64,000 nucleotides of DNA, taken from the NCBI GenBank assembly GCA_947477745.1, contig CANJUF010000003.1:1-64000 (forward strand), written 5' to 3'. The notes under the pieces were generated by a model. It made no database searches. It worked only from the letters and a program-made list of their open reading frames with translations, and was not told where the DNA came from. Position 1 is the stretch's first letter; the number at the start of each line of letters is the position of its first letter. This DNA comes from Sphingomonadaceae bacterium (GTDB lineage Bacteria; Pseudomonadota; Alphaproteobacteria; Sphingomonadales; Sphingomonadaceae). Position numbers and translations under genes: made by a program. This document shows, in pieces, positions 34,148 to 43,153 of this stretch.

Positions 34148-34166
34148 CCAGCCTCTCCCGGCTTGC

Positions 34167-35417
34167 TCAGGCGCGCTTCGGCCCTTTGGGTACTTCGCGG
34201 AACGGCACGCCCTTGTCACCCGAAGCCTCGCGCGGCATGCCGAGGATACGCTCGGCCACGACATTGCGCGAAATTTCGGTGGTGCCGCCGCCGATGCAGG
34301 AAATCTGGCGCATCAGGAAGTTCATGCCGACCGCATCGGTCGCGGCTTCCTCCTCCTCGTCCCAGACGCTGGCATTGGACCCTGCGAGTTCGAAGGCAAT
34401 GGTCGAGCGGCGCACGCTGGCGACGCCGCGGAACAGACGGTCGATTGCCGACATGTCCTTGTTGGCCTTGGTCGCCGCATCGGCAATGCGGCCCTGCAAA
34501 GCGCGGGTGACGACGCCGAGTTCGCGGTGTTCGCCAATCAGTTCGCGCGCCGACGGATCGTCGATCTTGCCCGATTTGCGGGCAATGGCGACGGGCGAAT
34601 CCTCGTGACCGGCGCTTTGGCTCAACCCTGAAGGGTAGGTGACGTAGGGCGAGTTGTGCCCCATGCGCTCGTGGAACATCCAGCGGGTGCCAATCGTCCA
34701 GCCGCCGTCGACGTCGCCAACTCGGTCGCTGTCGGGAATGCGAACGTCAGTGAAGAATTCCTGACAAGCCTCTGATTCGCCGTTCAAACGCACGATGCGC
34801 TGGATCTCGACGCCTTCGGCGCGCAGCGGAACGAGGAACACGGTCATGCCCTGGTGCTTGGGCACATCCCAGTTGGTGCGCGCCAGGATGATCCCCCAGT
34901 CGGCCCACCATGCGCGCGAGGTCCACACCTTCGAACCGTTGAGGATCCAGTGATCGCCTTCGCGCACCGCCGCAGTAGTGATGCCAGCAACGTCGGAGCC
35001 GCCGCCGGGCTCGGAAAGAAGCTGCACCCAGACTTCGTCGCCCTTGAGGATCGCGGGCAAATGCGCGGCCTTCTGCTCGGCGGTGCAAAATTCGAGGATC
35101 GTCGAGGCACAGGGATTGAAGGTCGGGACGGCAAAGCGCGAAGGGTATTCGTGTCCCGCAAGTTCCTCGTTGAACGCGCGGTTATGCTCGGGAGACAGGC
35201 CAAGCCCGCCATATTCCTTCGGCATGCAGATCCCGGCAAATCCGCCGTCGAAGATCTTGCGCTGCAAGGCGCGGTCGCGGGCGACGGCGACAAGCTCCTC
35301 CTCGTCGTCCTTGCAATGCTGGGTGCGGTCCCATGGCTGGAGCGGACCGAGATTGGCCTTGATCCATTCGCGTGCCCGAAGCCGGAACTCTTCCACCGGT
35401 TCCATACCCGTGCTCAT
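34167..35417 (-). CDS. Acyl-CoA dehydrogenase (large subunit type)
   Basis: A 416-residue FAD-dependent acyl-CoA dehydrogenase from ATG 35417 (GGAG upstream). Motifs: PKEYGGLGLSPEHNRAFNEE, WVQLLSEPGGGSDVAGITT (FAD/substrate site), WILNGSKVWTSRA and IGGGTTEISRNVVAERILGMP at the C-terminus. It overlaps the following acyl-CoA dehydrogenase by 4 nt (ATGA). Such pairs in actinobacterial and sphingomonad catabolism form alpha2beta2 heterotetramers acting on ring or side-chain CoA thioesters. Heteromer formation is inferred from the overlap. Confidence 0.92.
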   Translation of the reverse strand: MSTGMEPVEEFRLRAREWIKANLGPLQPWDRTQHCKDDEEELVAVARDRALQRKIFDGGFAGICMPKEYGGLGLSPEHNRAFNEELAGHEYPSRFAVPTFNPCASTILEFCTAEQKAAHLPAILKGDEVWVQLLSEPGGGSDVAGITTAAVREGDHWILNGSKVWTSRAWWADWGIILARTNWDVPKHQGMTVFLVPLRAEGVEIQRIVRLNGESEACQEFFTDVRIPDSDRVGDVDGGWTIGTRWMFHERMGHNSPYVTYPSGLSQSAGHEDSPVAIARKSGKIDDPSARELIGEHRELGVVTRALQGRIADAATKANKDMSAIDRLFRGVASVRRSTIAFELAGSNASVWDEEEEAATDAVGMNFLMRQISCIGGGTTEISRNVVAERILGMPREASGDKGVPFREVPKGPKRA

Positions 35418-36550
35418 GCCGCCATCTCCTTGTCGATCTGCATTTGTGCGAGCCACCGGCGATGGTCGCCCGGGGTGCCATAAAGGAGGCGGTTGAGCGT
35501 GACCCGCCTCAGGAAGAAGTGGAGATCATGCTCGTAAGTCACGCCAATACCGCCATGAATTTGCACACAGTCCTGCGCCAGTTCGACCCCGTGCTCGCCA
35601 ATATAGGCCTTGGCGGAGCTGACCGTTTCGGCAGCGCGCGAGGTGCCGTCGGCAAGCGCGTCGGCGGCGGAATCGCACACTGCGTGGCTCGCTTCGAGCC
35701 ATGACTTCATGTCGGCGAAGCGGTGCTTGAGCGCCTGGTAGGAGGCAAGTGCGCGCCCGAAAGTGAAGCGTTCGAATGCCCAGTCGGTGGTCATCGCGAA
35801 GGCCGATTCCATCGCGCCGACCGATTCGGCGCAAAGCATGACACAGGCGTTGCGCACCTGCTCGGTCATCTGCGCCTCGGCTTGACCGAATGCGCCGACC
35901 AGGGCTGATGCCGGGACCCGCACCGCATCGAAAGTCACCGCGCCGAACTTGCGCGAGACATCTATCGCCTTCAGGTTCTTGATGGAGACGCCGGACGTTG
36001 AGGCGGGAACCAGCACCTGCGTGGTACCGCTGTCGCTGCGCCCGGAAACGAGGAAGTACGTGGCCTGCCCAGCCGATTCGACCGGCTTCACAGCGCCCTG
36101 AATGACGAGTTCCTCGCCGTCGCGGGTGATGGTCACGGTGGCCTCGCCGGACTGCTGCCACGGCGCAAAGCCCAGACAAACCGAGGCAATCGCGCTGCTC
36201 GTCATGATCGCTTCGAGCGCATCGGCATGGGCCTCTCCGCCCACATCGGAAAGCGCGCTTGCAACGACATTGCAATCGACCAGCGGGCCGGGTGCTGAGT
36301 GCCGGCCGAATTCATAGGCGATCAGCGAGAGATCGACGATCCCGCGCCCGCTGACGCTGCCGCCGCCCATGTCTTCGCTGACCAAGGGCATGATCCAGCC
36401 GAGCTCCGCGCCGCCGGTCCAGTATGCCGGTTCAAAACCCGCCGCGCTGTCGCGGTTCTTGCGCTGGCGATCCAGCGGAACATGATCGGCGAGGTACCGC
36501 GCGGTGGTGTCGCGCAGCAACTGCTGGTCCGAGGTCAGCTCATGCCACAT
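35414..36550 (-). CDS. Acyl-CoA dehydrogenase (small subunit type)
   Basis: A 378-residue acyl-CoA dehydrogenase. Visible features: WHELTSDQQLLRDTTARYLADHVP, LGWIMPLVSEDMGGGSV, RFTFGRALASYQALKHRFADM (FAD-binding Arg/Gln) and QDCVQIHGGIGVTYEHDLHFFLRR. It lacks a complete strong FAD loop WxLNGxKxW and has the shorter beta domain of subunits in heteromeric ACADs. First ACAD translated; overlaps the downstream ACAD start by 4 nt. The HpcH-type lyase gene lies 82 bases upstream. Confidence 0.9.
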   Translation of the reverse strand: MWHELTSDQQLLRDTTARYLADHVPLDRQRKNRDSAAGFEPAYWTGGAELGWIMPLVSEDMGGGSVSGRGIVDLSLIAYEFGRHSAPGPLVDCNVVASALSDVGGEAHADALEAIMTSSAIASVCLGFAPWQQSGEATVTITRDGEELVIQGAVKPVESAGQATYFLVSGRSDSGTTQVLVPASTSGVSIKNLKAIDVSRKFGAVTFDAVRVPASALVGAFGQAEAQMTEQVRNACVMLCAESVGAMESAFAMTTDWAFERFTFGRALASYQALKHRFADMKSWLEASHAVCDSAADALADGTSRAAETVSSAKAYIGEHGVELAQDCVQIHGGIGVTYEHDLHFFLRRVTLNRLLYGTPGDHRRWLAQMQIDKEMAA

Positions 36551-36632
36551 CCGTTTTGCCTCTCCATTGGGCTATTTATCGAGTCGATACTGCATGGCAC
36601 AGGCGCGGTGCTCGCGCCAGCCGGTCTGATGG

Positions 36633-37475
36633 TCATAGCCCCGCGCGCGCCAGGGTACGCTGTGCCTGCTTGAGGTGCGGCGCATCGATCATCTGCCCGT
36701 CGATCGAGAGCACGCCGGCGTCGGGCGAAGCGGCGAAGGCATCGACGATAGCCTGTGCGTGGGCGACGACTTCGGGTGAAGGCGTAAAGGCGGCATTGAT
36801 CACAGGCACCTGCGCGGGGTGGATCGCCATCATCCCGGTGAACCCATCGGCTGCGGCCCGTTCGGCATAGCGGCGCAGCGCGTCGAGGTCCTTGAAATCG
36901 GGGCTGATCGTCTCGATCGCTTCCACGCCCGCGGCATGGGCGGCAAACAGGGTCATCGAGCGTGCGAGTTCGAGCGGCGGCGTGAAGGTTCCGTCCTCGT
37001 TCCTTGCCCGGGTCGCGCCGATCGCGGCAGGCAGGTCTTCCGCCCCCCAGGTCAGTCCGCAGATGCGCGGGCTGGCGCCGGCATATTCACCGAGGCGGAA
37101 CATCGCCAGCGGGGTTTCGGTGACCAGCGGGAACACGGCGCAGTCCGCATCGCCGATAAGAGCTTCAAGCTCGCGTATCGAGGCAAGTCCTTCTGCCTTG
37201 GGCAGGCAGATGCCGTCGGGCTTGTGCGGCATCACCGCGGCAAGATCATCCTGCGCCATGTCGCCCTGCAGCGGGTTGATCCGCACGAACAGCTTCACCG
37301 TGGTACGCGCGCGGTCTAGGAACTGGGCAATCGCCTCGCGCGCCATGTCCTTGTGCGCCGCCGAAACCGAATCCTCCAGATCGAGTATCAGCGCATCCGC
37401 GCCCGATCCAAGCGCCTTTTCCATGCGCTCGGGCCGGTCTCCGGGGACGAACAGCATCGAGACCAATCGCATCAT
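36633..37475 (-). CDS. HpcH/HpaI-family CoA ester lyase (CitE-like)
   Basis: A 280-residue TIM-barrel lyase from ATG 37475 (AAGGAA upstream; the track start 37823 enters the TetR gene). MRLVSMLFVPGDRPERMEKALGSGADALILDLEDSV is the CitE/malyl-CoA lyase opening; VRINPL, GICLPKAEG, FPLVTETPLAM and TWGAEDL are the metal/substrate motifs, and MMAIHPAQVPVINAAF ends the barrel. It cleaves or forms C-C bonds of 3-hydroxyacyl-CoA such as malyl- or citramalyl-CoA. First gene of the minus array, divergent from TetR. Confidence 0.9.
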   Translation of the reverse strand: MMRLVSMLFVPGDRPERMEKALGSGADALILDLEDSVSAAHKDMAREAIAQFLDRARTTVKLFVRINPLQGDMAQDDLAAVMPHKPDGICLPKAEGLASIRELEALIGDADCAVFPLVTETPLAMFRLGEYAGASPRICGLTWGAEDLPAAIGATRARNEDGTFTPPLELARSMTLFAAHAAGVEAIETISPDFKDLDALRRYAERAAADGFTGMMAIHPAQVPVINAAFTPSPEVVAHAQAIVDAFAASPDAGVLSIDGQMIDAPHLKQAQRTLARAGL

Positions 37476-37492
37476 TGCCGGTTTATTCCTTG

Positions 37493-37530
37493 GTTTGTGC
37501 CTGATCGCGCGTGCGTTGCGCGCGACAAAC
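37493..37530. promoter_or_regulatory. Nested inverted repeat between lyase and TetR genes
   Basis: In the 108-bp divergent spacer, TCGCGCG (37505-37511) and CGCGCGA (37519-37525) form a perfect 7-bp repeat, flanked by GTTTGT and ACAAAC. A good candidate operator for the adjacent TetR regulator, but the GC-rich core could also form by chance. Confidence 0.45.
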
Positions 37531-37583
37531 GGGCATACAGCCGATGTTTCGCGAGAGTGCAACCGATCAAGGAGGGGACCTGG

Positions 37584-38261
37584 ATGAGCGCTCGTCAGTC
37601 CGGCTACGCGCTGCGGCGCAAACGATCGAGCGGGGCCGATGCCGCGTCGGGCGAACGCGCCCAGGAAACCCGCGGCGCAATCATCGCGGCGGCGCGCGAG
37701 GTGCTGCTGAAGAAAGGCTATGCCGCGACCCGGGTGGAAGACATTATCCAGCGGGCGGGCATCTCGCGCCCGACTTTCTACCGCCATTTCAAGGACAAGT
37801 TCGAGGTCGCCAAGGCCTATCACGCACTATCGGGCGATGCGACGTTGGGGCCGTGGGGCGATCTTGCCCATGTCGACATGAGCGACCTCGCGGCGATCCG
37901 GCGGTGGATGGAAGTGCTGCTCGAAACCTTCGCGGCGCGGCGCGACGAGCTGGTCGTCTGGTCGGAAATGAGCGCGATCGAGCCCAATTACCTGATGCGC
38001 GTGCCGCGCCAGATCCCGGCTCTGATTGAAGTGCTGGCTGCGAACATCCCGGCCTTCGCCCGCGCGCAGGCGCAGGCGCCGAGCGGTGAGCGCGAACCCG
38101 GTCCGGTATGGGCCGAATCCTATTTGCTGCTCGAACACCTGTCCTATTATTGCACCTGGCTGGCGCTGGGAAAGCACGTCATCTCGAAGGAGCAATCGGT
38201 CGATTATTTCTGCGAGCGCTTGCACCGCTTTGCCGGACGGTATGGGGGTAAAGCGGGTTGA
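37584..38261 (+). CDS. TetR-family transcriptional regulator
   Basis: A 225-residue repressor from ATG 37584, preceded by AAGGAGGGG. The helix-turn-helix TRGAIIAAAREVLLKKGYAATRVEDIIQRAGISRPTFYRHFKDKFEV spans about residues 29-75, the classical TetR DNA-binding domain; the rest is the ligand domain. A basic leader of 25 residues precedes it. It is divergent from the catabolic array and probably controls it in response to a pathway CoA ester or acid. Confidence 0.92.
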   Translation: MSARQSGYALRRKRSSGADAASGERAQETRGAIIAAAREVLLKKGYAATRVEDIIQRAGISRPTFYRHFKDKFEVAKAYHALSGDATLGPWGDLAHVDMSDLAAIRRWMEVLLETFAARRDELVVWSEMSAIEPNYLMRVPRQIPALIEVLAANIPAFARAQAQAPSGEREPGPVWAESYLLLEHLSYYCTWLALGKHVISKEQSVDYFCERLHRFAGRYGGKAG

Positions 38262-38296
38262 ACCAATCTCCGCTCGTCCTAAGCGCAGTCGAGGGG

Positions 38297-38325
38297 CGTG
38301 TCTCGACTTCGCTCGACACGAGCGG
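38297..38325. repeat. Short intergenic repeat (GTGTCTCGACTTCGCTCGACAC type)
   Basis: CGTGTC/GACACG flank TCGA-rich arms, forming a hairpin between the convergent tetR and molybdopterin genes. Very similar short elements are scattered through sphingomonad genomes, by recall. It likely ends transcription of both genes. Confidence 0.6.
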
Positions 38326-38332
38326 GCAAAAT

Positions 38333-40492
38333 TCAAACGGCCTCCACAGTCACCTGAAAGCCGTCGACAAGGACGTTGCCCGAAACCTGTTCCCAGTCTT
38401 CGGGCCGCGATGAGGCGATCGCGTTGATGTTGACGCCGGGCAGGGCATTGGCGCGCTGCCACCCGCCCTTGTGGCCGAAGCCGTGAGGATAGCAGACCGA
38501 GCCGGGGACGACCTCCTCGGTTACTTCGAGCAGCACCTCCAGCGAACCCGTCGGCGTGCTGACCCGCACGGTCTGGCCGTTCGAAAGACCGCGTGCCTTT
38601 GCATCGGCGGGGTGCATCAGCAGGCTGGGAACTTCGCTGCGCACCAGCCTATCGACATTGTGCATCCATGAGTTGAGCGAGCCGAGCTTGCGCCGCCCGA
38701 ACATCAGCAGCATGCCATGGCTGCGCGCAGGTTCGGCCAGCAGGCGGGCGATCTCGCCTTCGGTGACATCGTGCCATAGCCGCACCTTGCGGTTCTGCGT
38801 CCACACGCGCGACCAGCTTCCGGCAGGATCGAAGCGGTCTGCCGTCCGCGCACCCGAAGGATGCTGGCTACGAAGCTTGGCAACGGTCAGGCCGTCCGGA
38901 TTCTCGCCGAACTGGTCACCGAACGGGCCGATCCGCAGCATCCTGTCGGCCACTTCCATCAGCTCGGGCGCTTCATTGGCGCGTGCATCGGGGTCGGAGA
39001 ACAGCGCGGGCAGGCCCATCTTCGCCAGAATATCATTGTAGATATCGAACTCGTGGCGCGCATCGCCCTGCGGTTCGACCACGGCGGGGCTGAACTGCAC
39101 CCAGGGCCGCGGCGCATTGCGGACCCAATAATCGGTCAGGTCCTCGCGCTCGAGGAAGGTCAGGCTCGGCAGTACGTAATGTGCGTGGCGGGTGGTCTCG
39201 TTGACGTAGAAATCGATGCCGACGAGCAGGTCCAGCTCCTCGAGCGCGTCGGCAGTTGTCTCGCCGTCGGGATAGGCGAGCACGGGATTGCCCGAATCGA
39301 CGAACAGCGCGCGCATTTGCCCTTCTCCAGGCGTGGTGATCTCCGCCGCCAGCGATCCGCCCGGCGTCGAGCCGAGCACCAAGGGCAGGTTGCCTATGCG
39401 CGAACGTGCGCTGCCATAGCGCGCATGCATCGGCGGCTCGCCCGCCTTGCCGATCGGGGCAAGGCCGGTCATCCAGCCGCCATCGACGCCGAATTTGCCG
39501 GCAATCACGTTGAGGCTCTCGATCAGCAAGTTGACCAGCGTGCCGAACCGCCCGCGATTGGTGCCGACCCGGCCATAGCAGGCGGCGCGCGGCGTAACTG
39601 CGAACCGCTCGGCCAGCGCGCGGATCTGGTCAGCGGCAATGCCGCAGTGGCTTTCGGCAAGCTCGGGGGTGATCGGGCGAAGCGCGTCGCGCAACTGCTG
39701 CCATCCGGTGGTGCGCTGTTCCAGCACTTCGCGCGCTTCCAGCCCCTGGGCAAAGATGTGCTGGATCATAGCCGCGACCAGCCATGCGTCGCTGTCGGGC
39801 AGGACGGCGAGGTGTTCATAGCGCCGCGCGGTCTCGGTGCGGCGCGGGTCGATCACCACCACGCCTCCGCTCGCCGCAATCCGGTCAAGCGTGCGCAGGA
39901 AGCGTGGCTCGGCGATCAGCGACATGTGCGAGACCAGCGGATTGGCCCCGATCATGATGAGTAAATCGCAGCGCTCGATGTCGGGGAAGGTCCAGTCGGT
40001 GCCGCTGCCGAACACCAGCTCCTGCGCCAGGTTTTTCGCGCCGGTATCGATCTGCACCGCGTTGAAATTCTTGTGCCCGCCCAGCGCCTTGAGGAACAGC
40101 GCGCCGTAAGTCGAATGCAGCGTGGCGAACGAGGCGGGATTGCCCTTATACGAGCCGATCGCCTGGCCGCCGTGCTGGTCGATGATCGCTTGCAGCCGCG
40201 CGGCGATGTCGCCCAGCGCCTCGTCCCACGAGACCGGCACGAACTCGCCCGGCCCGCCGACCCGCTTGAGCGGCGTGAGCACCCGGTCGGGATCATAAGT
40301 GACCGCGGCGAACGATGTGCCCTTGATGCAGACATGGCCCTCGGACACCGGATGCTCGCGGTCCGGCTCGATGCGCTCGATCCTGCCATGGCTGACATGC
40401 GCGATCATGCCGCACTGCGCCTCGCACAGACGGCAATAGGTGCGGTGCTTGCCGTCCGCGCCGGCGACGTCTGAAAATGTGTCCTGTCCCAT
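38333..40492 (-). CDS. Molybdopterin-dependent oxidoreductase (DMSO reductase superfamily)
   Basis: 719 residues from ATG 40492. An N-terminal [4Fe-4S] site is Cys20-x2-Cys23-x3-Cys27-x27-Cys55 (CRLCEAQCGMI; GHVCIKG). Bis-MGD-binding segments follow: GSYKGNPASFATLHST, CDLLIMIGANPLVSH, IDPRRTETARRYEH and RALFVDSGNPVLAYPD; the C-terminal cap is MLLMFGRRKLGSLNSWMHN. No Tat signal is visible, so it is cytosolic. It is a stand-alone catalytic subunit with no electron-transfer partner nearby. Such enzymes can hydroxylate, dehydrogenate or hydrate; the Mo ligand is not identifiable. Confidence 0.85.
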   Translation of the reverse strand: MGQDTFSDVAGADGKHRTYCRLCEAQCGMIAHVSHGRIERIEPDREHPVSEGHVCIKGTSFAAVTYDPDRVLTPLKRVGGPGEFVPVSWDEALGDIAARLQAIIDQHGGQAIGSYKGNPASFATLHSTYGALFLKALGGHKNFNAVQIDTGAKNLAQELVFGSGTDWTFPDIERCDLLIMIGANPLVSHMSLIAEPRFLRTLDRIAASGGVVVIDPRRTETARRYEHLAVLPDSDAWLVAAMIQHIFAQGLEAREVLEQRTTGWQQLRDALRPITPELAESHCGIAADQIRALAERFAVTPRAACYGRVGTNRGRFGTLVNLLIESLNVIAGKFGVDGGWMTGLAPIGKAGEPPMHARYGSARSRIGNLPLVLGSTPGGSLAAEITTPGEGQMRALFVDSGNPVLAYPDGETTADALEELDLLVGIDFYVNETTRHAHYVLPSLTFLEREDLTDYWVRNAPRPWVQFSPAVVEPQGDARHEFDIYNDILAKMGLPALFSDPDARANEAPELMEVADRMLRIGPFGDQFGENPDGLTVAKLRSQHPSGARTADRFDPAGSWSRVWTQNRKVRLWHDVTEGEIARLLAEPARSHGMLLMFGRRKLGSLNSWMHNVDRLVRSEVPSLLMHPADAKARGLSNGQTVRVSTPTGSLEVLLEVTEEVVPGSVCYPHGFGHKGGWQRANALPGVNINAIASSRPEDWEQVSGNVLVDGFQVTVEAV

Positions 40493-40601
40493 GCGCGCCA
40501 TCCTGTCGCGTTTGCCGGGCGCGGTCAATTTGTCTCGGCCGCGATGGACAAGGCGTCGCGCGCCATTACAGTCGCCGAAAAATTGGAGAGGACGACCGCC
40601 G

Positions 40602-41882
40602 ATGACCACCGATCCCGTGCGGCAGCTTGCCGCTGAGCGCCCGACGATGTTCGATCACCGCTTTGCCGGGATGAAGCCCTTGTTCGAGGTGGCCGAGAGG
40701 ATCCACGGCGTAGAGGCGATATCCAACGTCTACCTCATCAACACGGGCGACGGCGACATTCAGATCAATGCAGGCATGGGCTTCGAAGCGCCGACCATCC
40801 GCGAGCAGCTTGCGCCTTATCGCAAGGGCCCGCTGCCCTACATGATCCTGACGCAGGGCCACGTCGATCACGTTGGCGGGGTTTTGCAGCTGCGCGAGCC
40901 TGAAACGAGGCTGGTGGCGCAGGAAAACAACGCGGAATGCCAGAAGGATGACGAGCGCATCATGGTCGCGCGCAATCGCCAGTCGCAGATCTGGTTTCCC
41001 GCGACGAACAAGATCAACTCCGAGCTTCAGGAAAAGGTCGAGTTCGTGGTGCAGGACCGCCCCACGCCCGACATCACCTTCGAGGACCGGATGGAAATCG
41101 ACCACGGCGGCGTTAAGCTCGAGCTGCTATCGGTACCCGGCGGCGAGACGATCGATTCGGCCGCGATCCACGTGGTCGGGCGCGGCATTGTGTTTACCGG
41201 CAACCAGTTCGGCCCGCTGTTTCCGCACTTTCCCAACTTGAATACAATCCGGGGCGACAAGTACCGTTACTGGGAGGCCTATCTTTCTTCGCTGCGGCGG
41301 GTGAGGGCACTCGAACCGGAAATCCTCGTTACCGGGCATTTCCTGCCGATTGTCGGCAAGGAACTTATCCGCACGTGCCTCGACCGGCTCCACGATGCGG
41401 TGAGCTACATCCACCAGCAGACGCTAGAAGGGATGAACGCGGGCAAGGATATTTTCCAGCTGATGCGCGAGGTTACGCTGCCCGATCAACTCTTTGTCGG
41501 CCAGGCATACGGCAAGATCAGCTTCTGCGTTCGCACCGTGTGGGAGCAGTACATGGGCTGGTTCCAGGGCCTGCGCACCAGCGAACTGCTTTCGGTCCAG
41601 CCGCACCACGTCGCGGGCGAGCTGGCGCAGATGGCAGGCGTCGATGCCGTGATCGCGCGCGCGCGGGCAACGCTGGAGAAAGGCGATCCCGAGCGCGCCA
41701 TGGCGCTGGTCGAAGCGGCGCTCGCCGCCGAACCCGCCAATCGCACAGCGCTCGACCTTTCGGTAGCGGTGCACGAGGCGCTGCTGGCCGGGCCGCACGG
41801 TGCCGAGAACTTTTGGTACGCCGGTTGGTTACGGCACCAGATCGCCGCCAACAAGGCCGGCAAAGTGGGAGGGAAGGACTGA
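40602..41882 (+). CDS. Metallo-beta-lactamase-fold protein, alkyl-sulfatase-like
   Basis: 426 residues from ATG 40602 (TTGGAGAGGAC upstream). The metal motif reads TQGHVDHVGGV (Gln85-x-His87-x-Asp89-His90), so the first His of HxHxDH is Gln. A SdsA1-type C-terminal part is recognisable: LEPEILVTGHFLPIVGKELIR, AVSYIHQQTLEGMNAGKD, YGKISFCVRTVWEQYMGWF, and dimer-domain repeats near the end. Other metal positions also look altered (FTGNQFG). It may be an altered sulfatase or a related hydrolase. It overlaps the sulfotransferase by one base. Confidence 0.8.
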   Translation: MTTDPVRQLAAERPTMFDHRFAGMKPLFEVAERIHGVEAISNVYLINTGDGDIQINAGMGFEAPTIREQLAPYRKGPLPYMILTQGHVDHVGGVLQLREPETRLVAQENNAECQKDDERIMVARNRQSQIWFPATNKINSELQEKVEFVVQDRPTPDITFEDRMEIDHGGVKLELLSVPGGETIDSAAIHVVGRGIVFTGNQFGPLFPHFPNLNTIRGDKYRYWEAYLSSLRRVRALEPEILVTGHFLPIVGKELIRTCLDRLHDAVSYIHQQTLEGMNAGKDIFQLMREVTLPDQLFVGQAYGKISFCVRTVWEQYMGWFQGLRTSELLSVQPHHVAGELAQMAGVDAVIARARATLEKGDPERAMALVEAALAAEPANRTALDLSVAVHEALLAGPHGAENFWYAGWLRHQIAANKAGKVGGKD

Positions 41883-43138
41883 TGGTCGAGCACATACGGA
41901 TTACGGACCTTGCCCAGCCACAGATCAATGAAATGCTGGCCGAGGGCATCGCCTGGATGGAGGACAATCCGGTCGATCTCAGCGTGGAGGGCGTGCTCAC
42001 CACCGCCAGGCTGAACACCAATCTGGATGATTTCGGACCGGACGATTTCCGCATTCGACTAGGCCGGCTGATCGCCGAATGGAACGCGGACAATCTGCTG
42101 CAGATCAGCCGCGTGATCCTTCGCGATATGGCGGTGCGGCATGCCTCGAACCGGCTGCTGGCGCAGGACTATCGCAAGCGCCATCCCGACTACGCGCGGG
42201 AAAAGATCGAGCGGCCGATCATCGTCGTCGGATTGCCGCGCTCGGGCACCACGCATCTGCTCAACCTGCTCGCCTCGGACAGCCGGCTGCGTTCGCTGCC
42301 CTTGTGGGAAGTCAACGAGCCGCTGCCCAATCCTAACGAGCCGCCACGCGAAGACGGCCTCGATCCGCGCTGGGTGCGCTGCAACGAGCAGTGGGAGATG
42401 GCGAGGGCAAGTTCGCCGCTGACCGCGGCCATGCATCCGATGGAGCCAGATCATTTCCACGAGGACCTGGAACTTATGTGCCCCGATTTCGCCTCGTACA
42501 ATTATGAATGGATGAGCCGCGTTCCCGGCTGGCGCGATGCCTATTACGCCGAGGACCAGACCCCGCATTACCGCTTCCAGAAGGAAATGCTGCAGATCAT
42601 GCAGCATGCCGCCGGGGAATCGCGCCCGAAACGCTGGGTCAACAAGTGCCCGCAGCACCTCGAGCAGCTTCGCGTGCTCAAGGAAGTCTATCCCGACGCC
42701 AATGTGGTCATCACGTACCGCGATCCGGTTGACGCGATTCAATCCGCCGCGACGATGATGGGCTACGGCGAGCGCATGCGCTATCCCAGCATCGATACCA
42801 AGGGCCTGGTGGAGTACTGGTCGGACCGGGTCGATCGCCTGTTGCGCGCCTGCGTGCGTGACCGCGATGTCTGGCCCGAGGAACAGCGCGTCGACGTGCC
42901 GTTCGAGGCGTTCATGGCCGATCCGATGCATTTCGTGCGCGCGGTACACGCCAAGGCCGGCATGGAAACCACGCCGCAAAGCGTGGCCGAGATGGAGCAC
43001 TTCGTCGAAACCCACCCGCGCGGCAGGTTCGGGCAGGTGGTCTATGATCTCGAAGGCGATTTCGGGATCAGCCGCGAGAAACTGCGCGAGCGGTTCGGCT
43101 ATTATTTCGATGCGTTCCCGCAGGTCACGGTCAAGTAG
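41882..43138 (+). CDS. Sulfotransferase-family protein
   Basis: A 418-residue protein whose middle part is a PAPS-dependent sulfotransferase fold. The 5'-phosphosulfate loop is GLPRSGTTHLLNLL (about 117-130) and the 3'-phosphate motif is VVITYRDPVDAIQSAATM near residues 279-297. A helical N-terminal 100 residues and C-terminal region complete it. ATG 41882 overlaps the MBL gene stop (TGATG), which suggests the two act on the same molecule. Co-location of a sulfatase-like and a sulfotransferase-like gene is unusual. Confidence 0.86.
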   Translation: MVEHIRITDLAQPQINEMLAEGIAWMEDNPVDLSVEGVLTTARLNTNLDDFGPDDFRIRLGRLIAEWNADNLLQISRVILRDMAVRHASNRLLAQDYRKRHPDYAREKIERPIIVVGLPRSGTTHLLNLLASDSRLRSLPLWEVNEPLPNPNEPPREDGLDPRWVRCNEQWEMARASSPLTAAMHPMEPDHFHEDLELMCPDFASYNYEWMSRVPGWRDAYYAEDQTPHYRFQKEMLQIMQHAAGESRPKRWVNKCPQHLEQLRVLKEVYPDANVVITYRDPVDAIQSAATMMGYGERMRYPSIDTKGLVEYWSDRVDRLLRACVRDRDVWPEEQRVDVPFEAFMADPMHFVRAVHAKAGMETTPQSVAEMEHFVETHPRGRFGQVVYDLEGDFGISREKLRERFGYYFDAFPQVTVK

Positions 43139-43153
43139 CCGCGGCTCCGTCCT

